Assembly (NCBI RefSeq): GCF_910592395.1
Contig: NC_088311.1
Location: forward strand, 7,504,501-7,568,500
Origin: Lineus longissimus
Lineage: Eukaryota; Nemertea; Pilidiophora; Heteronemertea; Lineidae
Length of the DNA: 64,000 bases
Direction of reading: 5' to 3'
In this document: positions 58,042-64,000 of the stretch, piece after piece
How the letters are laid out: each line of letters starts with the position of its first letter
Position numbering within the stretch: position 1 is the first letter of the stretch
Translations under genes and position numbers: made by a program
Notes under the pieces: model-generated
Seen by the model: only the letters and a program-made list of their open reading frames with translations
The model's database searches: none
What the model was told of the DNA's origin: nothing

Positions 58042-61000
58042 CAACGACACAAGCAGAGAAGAAAATAAGAAATTGTTATCTACATTTGAAAGAAGACTAC
58101 AAGATATGTGGACATACATAAGGTTCATCGAAGCTGCGGTCATCAATCTTTGGACTGCAAAGAAGAGAGTTTCGGGTTGGGGAGGGGTAGGGCAAAGGCA
58201 AAACTGACACAGAATCCCCGAACAGATGCTATAATTGAGAAGTCAGTAAATTAATTACAGAAGATAAATGGGTTAGTGAGTGTCTTTCAAATAAACCAAC
58301 GAAACTGAAAAAAGTAGCAACTCCTTCCAATTACATTAACAAACCTATCAAATCACTGCGTCATGATAGAGCCAATTTTCGAATTTCGTACGTGTTCAAA
58401 AGAGCATTCGCACTCATTAGCTGCTTCAGCAGCACGCAATGATATTGATTCTGTGTGATCGCTACAATATAGATGGATATCTGACTAATCAAGGGCATGA
58501 TGCTACGTGGTTTGAAAGCCTAATTAATTAGGGAGACGTTCGTAGCCATTCACCAAGTCACATTCTGCACCGGCGAATCGTTCCAAAATGACTCACTGAG
58601 TGAATCTGTGTGCTACATCGGAGACATGATTGTGGTCGCTGAAGCAGGATAATCCTACATGCAAACTGGTTTATAGAGACTGAAGGCATGGCATCAATAT
58701 GCATGCCAAGAAAGTAGATCAATTATACAGTAATATCGTAAAATAAAGATAGCTTGATTGAAAGATGCAACTGTGTTTAATTTTATGGTACTTTAAATTT
58801 GGAAGTCATACTAATGCAAAGTGCATATTCACTTCTCAGTCCACTGTATTTTTGATAAAGACTGATCAATTATTCTGAGCACAGCCTAAAGGCGGTAAGG
58901 TTTTTGCCAAGCAATCAAAACCAAAAGTAACCAATTCAATTTGACAACAAAACGATCCAGCCTTTGTCCCACAAGATACATCATTGCTCAACCAAAGCAG
59001 CAAAGAATACAAAATAAGCCTCGTCAATACTTCATATGTGATTAGACCCAAAAGAAGATTTGGAAAGTTATAAAATCAATCTCAAGGGAGGTGTTCTTGA
59101 TTTTGAATGAAATCTACAGCGCTTAGCTTCCTAGGTCATTAGGCAAATTCCCGTTGAACAAATGTCCCATCCCAAAGCTAGTTAGTTCGGCACGAGTTAA
59201 AAGCTAAACTGAAATATTGATACAGCTCTGTTATCAAGCTATCGCTATGAGGATGTGACGTGCTTTGGGGACATTAGTTGGCTCGGTGCACCGGTATCGA
59301 GACTGACAGATTTCTCAGATCATTATAAGCCTCAAATGCCCTTGTTATGCATAATGCATAAGCTTCGAAATCTATCACCAGCGGGATATTTGGGACATTT
59401 CGCCTATCCTATTAGCGCCTTGACACTTTGACATGTTAGAGGCGGAGAAACGCTTACAGAGTTGGCGATGAGGGCTTCAGCGCTCAAGTCGGAAACTAGA
59501 GATAAGTTTGTTGGAAAAACTGGCAATGGCATAGATGCGACATGCGAGATGAGTCAAGTTACTTTAAATTCTTGAAACAGCAGCGGTAGGCTGCGGAGAA
59601 GATAAAAGCGTGTCTGTCATCACCGATGCATACTACCGACTCAGTCTATTAATACATTCAGGTTTGTAGTATACTTTAGTGACAGGCGTGAGAAACTCAC
59701 AAAGCCCTCTAAAGATTGACCAAACCTACCTGAAACAACTCCACAACAGACAACAATTAGGCCTAAAATATAAAAAAAACATCAACATCGGCAAACACCA
59801 AAGAGAATCATCAAGGGGAATTAAAAAGTCTCAATCCCTTGTGTTTCCATGGTAACACGGCATGTATCTCCCCACTGGACCAGTTGGACCATAAAAAGCT
59901 ATCAATAGACTAGAGATGAGATGTCAAAGCAGGGACACGAATACTGAACCATTTACCAGAATCAAAGTTGGTCCTTAGGGAGAGTGTGACCCACATTGTA
60001 ATAGGGAGGCAAAGGCAGAATCTGCACCAAAGGCTGACTTTTATCCTAGAATGTGGTACAAAAAACTTCTTACAAATACCTTTAAGGGCATTTTTGAAGG
60101 GTACGTAGAATTACTCGAAAACAGGTCAAGACTCCACACCAGAAACTTTGTGACAGTTCACGTCTAGCGTTGTGTTTCTCTACTCGCTTAACACAATTTA
60201 TGAAATAAATGATATATTCAATGCGTATTTACAGAGCTGGAAAATCTCTACTGCAAATTTAAATTTTTTAATGACGACCTCTAAAGAGACACCAAGCACG
60301 CTGCATGGACAAGTCACAGTGATATTCATTCCCAAATCATTCTGTTAAATCCCCAGGGGTGTAACAAGGCCAGCAAGGCCAGCAAGGCCAGCAAGTGCAA
60401 GTGACAACTTAATGATTCAAGTAAAGTTTCAAATTTCAAACAAATATATCTAAGGCTTAAAAAGCAGCCTCATGGATCTCGAGATCAGTTGGTTCAATCT
60501 GGGTCCAAGGTTAAATCAATAGAGAATAAGTGGAGTCAGAATGAATGGACATGTTTTCTCCCCAAGGTGAGAGATGGATTGATTTACCTAAAGCTCTCTA
60601 TAAAGGTACCACAATATTCTAATTTGAACAGAATCTCTTCTCAGGAGAAACCAAACCACTGAATAGTAGAAATTTACAGAGCAGATAGTTCCAAGTCTGC
60701 TTTAGTCTTACCAAAATTTAAATTCCAGGAGAACATTCATGAAAAGTGAAAGTTCACACAAGAGCATTACAATCCCATTCAGCAATACTTCTTGGTCCTA
60801 CACTGCTAGTCCTATAGCTATCCTCCAACATATCCACGAGCACCACCTCCCAGTCTCGAAGCACGTGGAATGAATTCAATGTGATAACCATCAAGATCCT
60901 TCTGGTATTATAAATAGCAGCACCGACCCTTTCAAAACCTAGAACACTTCCTCAGATCCATGGTGGACCACCAATAAATCTCAGATGCACATGGACCAGA

Positions 61001-64000
61001 CCGGTTTACAATCAAGACACCTCCAAAATAGAATCACAGCGATTGTCTGACAAAGGAAGGACATCTCATTGAAGTGTCAGTATCCCTCTTCCATCACACA
61101 TGGGGCAGTCATCAGTCCCTAACAAAGGATGCAAATGTAGAGTGAGGTGGGATCAAATACTCAGTCATCGAGGTTTCACTGGTACATGAACCACAGGACG
61201 ATTTCCTGAGTTGCCGTCTGGATATGGAACATTTACAAATATCCAAGGGTCTTGGGTGTCACCATTCACCCTGACGGTCCATTGTGCGAGTCTCCATAAC
61301 AAAATCCAGATGTACCCTAAACGCAGACACCATCACAGACAATAACCTTCGCACATCTCTTTAGAAACAGCCAGGGGCATCCCATTGTAAACCAGGTCCC
61401 GTCACAATCCACAGACCCTGACAGACACCACCAGACATACACAATGCTAGTGACTGCTCACACCACCACCTTCCTCGTCCTCCTACAAAGTAAATCTACT
61501 ATGGAACAGCTCCTCTCGAACACCAGCAGGATTAACTACACCAGCAGGATTAACTTCCTCGTGAATTGGCTACGCACGTCTGGTCAATGACAATGCTGAC
61601 AATGTCACCGAGCAACGATGACAAGACAATGGCAAATGTCGCATCTTCCCAATCACACACCACACAACGTGATTGAACGATCTTAGATCAGGATACACAC
61701 TGTCCTCGATTCTCGATCTACATGGAGATCGCGACAACGTAATCAAGATAATTCTGTAACGGCAAATATTATTGGGTGCACACTTCGACACCATGCCGGG
61801 GACACCTCCCGCAGGATAAAATTCTAAATCAGATTTTATTTGCATTTGCTGTATTGATTTTGCGACAAATAAGAATTGGCATAGTGAAGATTCATGAACA
61901 CTCATTACCTCCGGGCCCGCATCTTGTAATCGCAAGTGGATTAACTTAGCGAGTTACGTGGACAACAGAGCGAGTTACGTGCACATTTTTTTCAAGATGG
62001 TAGAAAACCCACGGTGTTCGGTGTGAGTGAAGTGGTTGGATAGTCAACTGATAAAAATTGTTACCTCATTGTACAAATTTAGGGAAAACCAAAGAGTGCT
62101 TTATACATGTATCCTGAAATCGCAAAACTTCCAGATCATGATCTACAGTGATTAAGAAATGACCAGTTCATGGCTTTTGCATATTGACACCCAAGGCTAC
62201 AAGAGATCACAAAAGTGAGACAAAGACTTCCTGTTATTAAGGATGGGATGGAACTTATTAAGTAAAGATGAGCCTTTGATGCTACTGCTGACTGCATTTG
62301 AAGAACTTAAGGGCGTCGTTATTGCCAGTGCTGCATCATATGACATCATGACATCATGATGTTCAATAGAATGTATCATTACACGCATTTCAAGTTCAGT
62401 TTTCCAGCTTTTAAACAAAACGAGTAGGTCTTAGGACGACAACATGTAAGCAACCTTCCAACAGTTGAGCAGTTGTCCCGACCTTTAAGAAGAAGCATAA
62501 TTTTGGACACGAGAAGGCTGCTGAATGCTCTGATTGGGACTAGATGTCTTCAGAGTTGTCTCCCCGTCCTCAAGGACCAATCTAGAACTGATCATGTATC
62601 GCCTGTCTTTTGACTACGTTTCCAATTTTCAAGAAAAAAAACATATTTGGCGTTGCCTCAGGAGCTATAAATCAGAATGATCAATTGGGCACATTTTTCA
62701 TGCCAGCTAGGACCTAGCTCAGCTAGATGTACCGCAGACTAAATGTGATAGTCTAAACATTGAATCAGATCAAAGAACCTGCTATTCCCTAAGGTTACTG
62801 TCTACTGATTTCTTGATTAACCCAAGGCCAGAAGCCGTTTCCTCAACATTTTTTCTAAGCATATCATACACTTTTGTCTGGCACACACATGTACCATGAG
62901 ATGTTAACCCCCTTGCAGTGGATTTGGATTTTGCTTACATGGCAAAATGCAGAGGACGTGCAGTAGTTCATGAGTTTTGTTTCAAGAAAAATGCCAGGTT
63001 TATTATTAATTAGTGCCATGCAATCAACCTAAAAGGCCATGGTAGAAATGGCAGGAAATAATTACAGCACACTGTCTGTCAGCTGAACTCCTCACAGAGC
63101 TTCATGCTTCCCCGAGACCCCTTGGCAATCAATGTCAACCTCAGAGAGTTGGTTACAAATTACCACGTCCAAACCCTGGTCACAGTCAGTAAATGACTCA
63201 GCTAGTTTATGCCAAAGAAGACATGGAATCGCTGTAGACACGCAGAAAAATGCGGTGATGTCAAGTTTGAAATTCGCCAAGTAGCTTTCAACAGAGGCAT
63301 TGCAAGTCAATGTCAACTCTGCGCTGACAAATTGGCATGACTTGGCTGTGGTTGCAGTCAGTTTGTGACTCAACCTCAGCATGTTCAGACTGAGATGGTT
63401 ACAAGCAATAGTAAATGAACAAATCAGGTCATAGGCAGTACCAGCTAAAGATGTTCATTCTAATATGCCAGTTTGGTCATTCAGGATCAGCAAGGATACA
63501 TACACAAGACTGTCTCTTGCCCAATTATATATCTCTACCAAAATATTAAACAACAGAAGACAACTTTATACGTATGTTGAAAACCGTTCCTCGTCCAACT
63601 CAACCACTGATATTTATGACTATTTCGTTAGGTTGCAAAGTTTCTAACATATCTAGTCAAACATTTAGTTTGATTGCAAAGTTTCTAACATATCCAAAAT
63701 TGTATAGGTGTGATGCATAGTTGCTTGTAAGCAGAATTTTATATCTTTCATCTTCATGCATCATCTATGAACAACTGTCCTCACTGACATCGGGCCATCT
63801 GTCGGTAATTTCTGACAAACTATGTTTGAACCCAAACTGTTGGCCAACAACATGTCTGTCCTGAAATTCCCTCCACGACATATTATGGTAGAGTCCTGTC
63901 AGACAAAGTGCCTCCATCATAATAATTACAGACTGTAATGTCATTTTGAAGCCCGACAGTGCCAAACTGCCAGACTGACTCTGATAACGTTACCCTAAAT
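58042..64000. other. Upstream of HS3ST5-like gene; no coding regions recognised
   Basis: Probably 5' UTR introns and intergenic DNA. Open frames (for example 61570-61935, 62197-62418 and 63092-63382 on minus) lack domains and splice context. A short (CCAGCAAGG)3 repeat lies near 60369-60395. Confidence 0.5.

Overview
This window is nuclear DNA from an intron-rich animal. It shows long spliced genes with GT/AG borders, tRNA-derived SINEs, many small terminal-inverted-repeat (TIR) elements, minisatellites, and no bacterial operon or ribosome-binding logic. The gene set and the frequent ACATGTA-type words suggest a marine invertebrate (lophotrochozoan or invertebrate deuterostome). The species cannot be fixed from sequence alone. 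The standard genetic code fits all genes.

Layout. Positions 1907-11683 (+) hold a complete glucokinase regulatory protein gene (GCKR), 17 coding exons plus a second, alternative last exon. Positions 12350-15250 hold a large minisatellite that switches orientation. Positions 19024-21266 (-) hold a three-exon gene for a small GPI-anchored Ly6/uPAR protein. Positions 27475-36697 (-) hold an MFSD2A/B-type lysophospholipid symporter gene. Only about 380 bp from its start codon, 37077-46969 (+) holds a complete ENOSF1 (L-fuconate dehydratase-type enolase superfamily) gene in head-to-head arrangement. Positions 47430-50960 hold a 48-bp minisatellite, degenerate relatives and a broken LINE reverse transcriptase. 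Positions 56905-58023 (-) hold the single coding exon of an HS3ST5-like heparan sulfate 3-O-sulfotransferase. The flank up to 64000 holds no recognisable coding sequence and probably contains its 5' UTR exons or introns.

Most notable are three duplicated-exon pairs in two neighbouring genes. The MFSD2 gene has two pairs of same-length, same-phase homologous exons (42 codons encoding about TM3-TM4, and 39 codons encoding about TM10). Each length is not a multiple of three, so including both members, or neither, shifts the frame: this is the signature of mutually exclusive splicing, with four possible transporters. GCKR has two homologous alternative terminal exons. The second SIS lobe of this GCKR also keeps a D-A-A-E-C-P-S-T-F stretch like bacterial MurQ etherases, which human GKRP has lost.

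Mobile DNA is abundant: a 2.1-kb TIR element in an ENOSF1 intron with one interrupted arm and a small ORF, three copies of a TGTGACC... MITE family, a GGGTGATATG... MITE family, a Harbinger-like MITE, a TTTTTACACGG element, a snap-back element, three SINEs and several perfect or near-perfect hairpins. All gene calls rest on reading exons by eye and on remembered family motifs. No database search or expression data were available.
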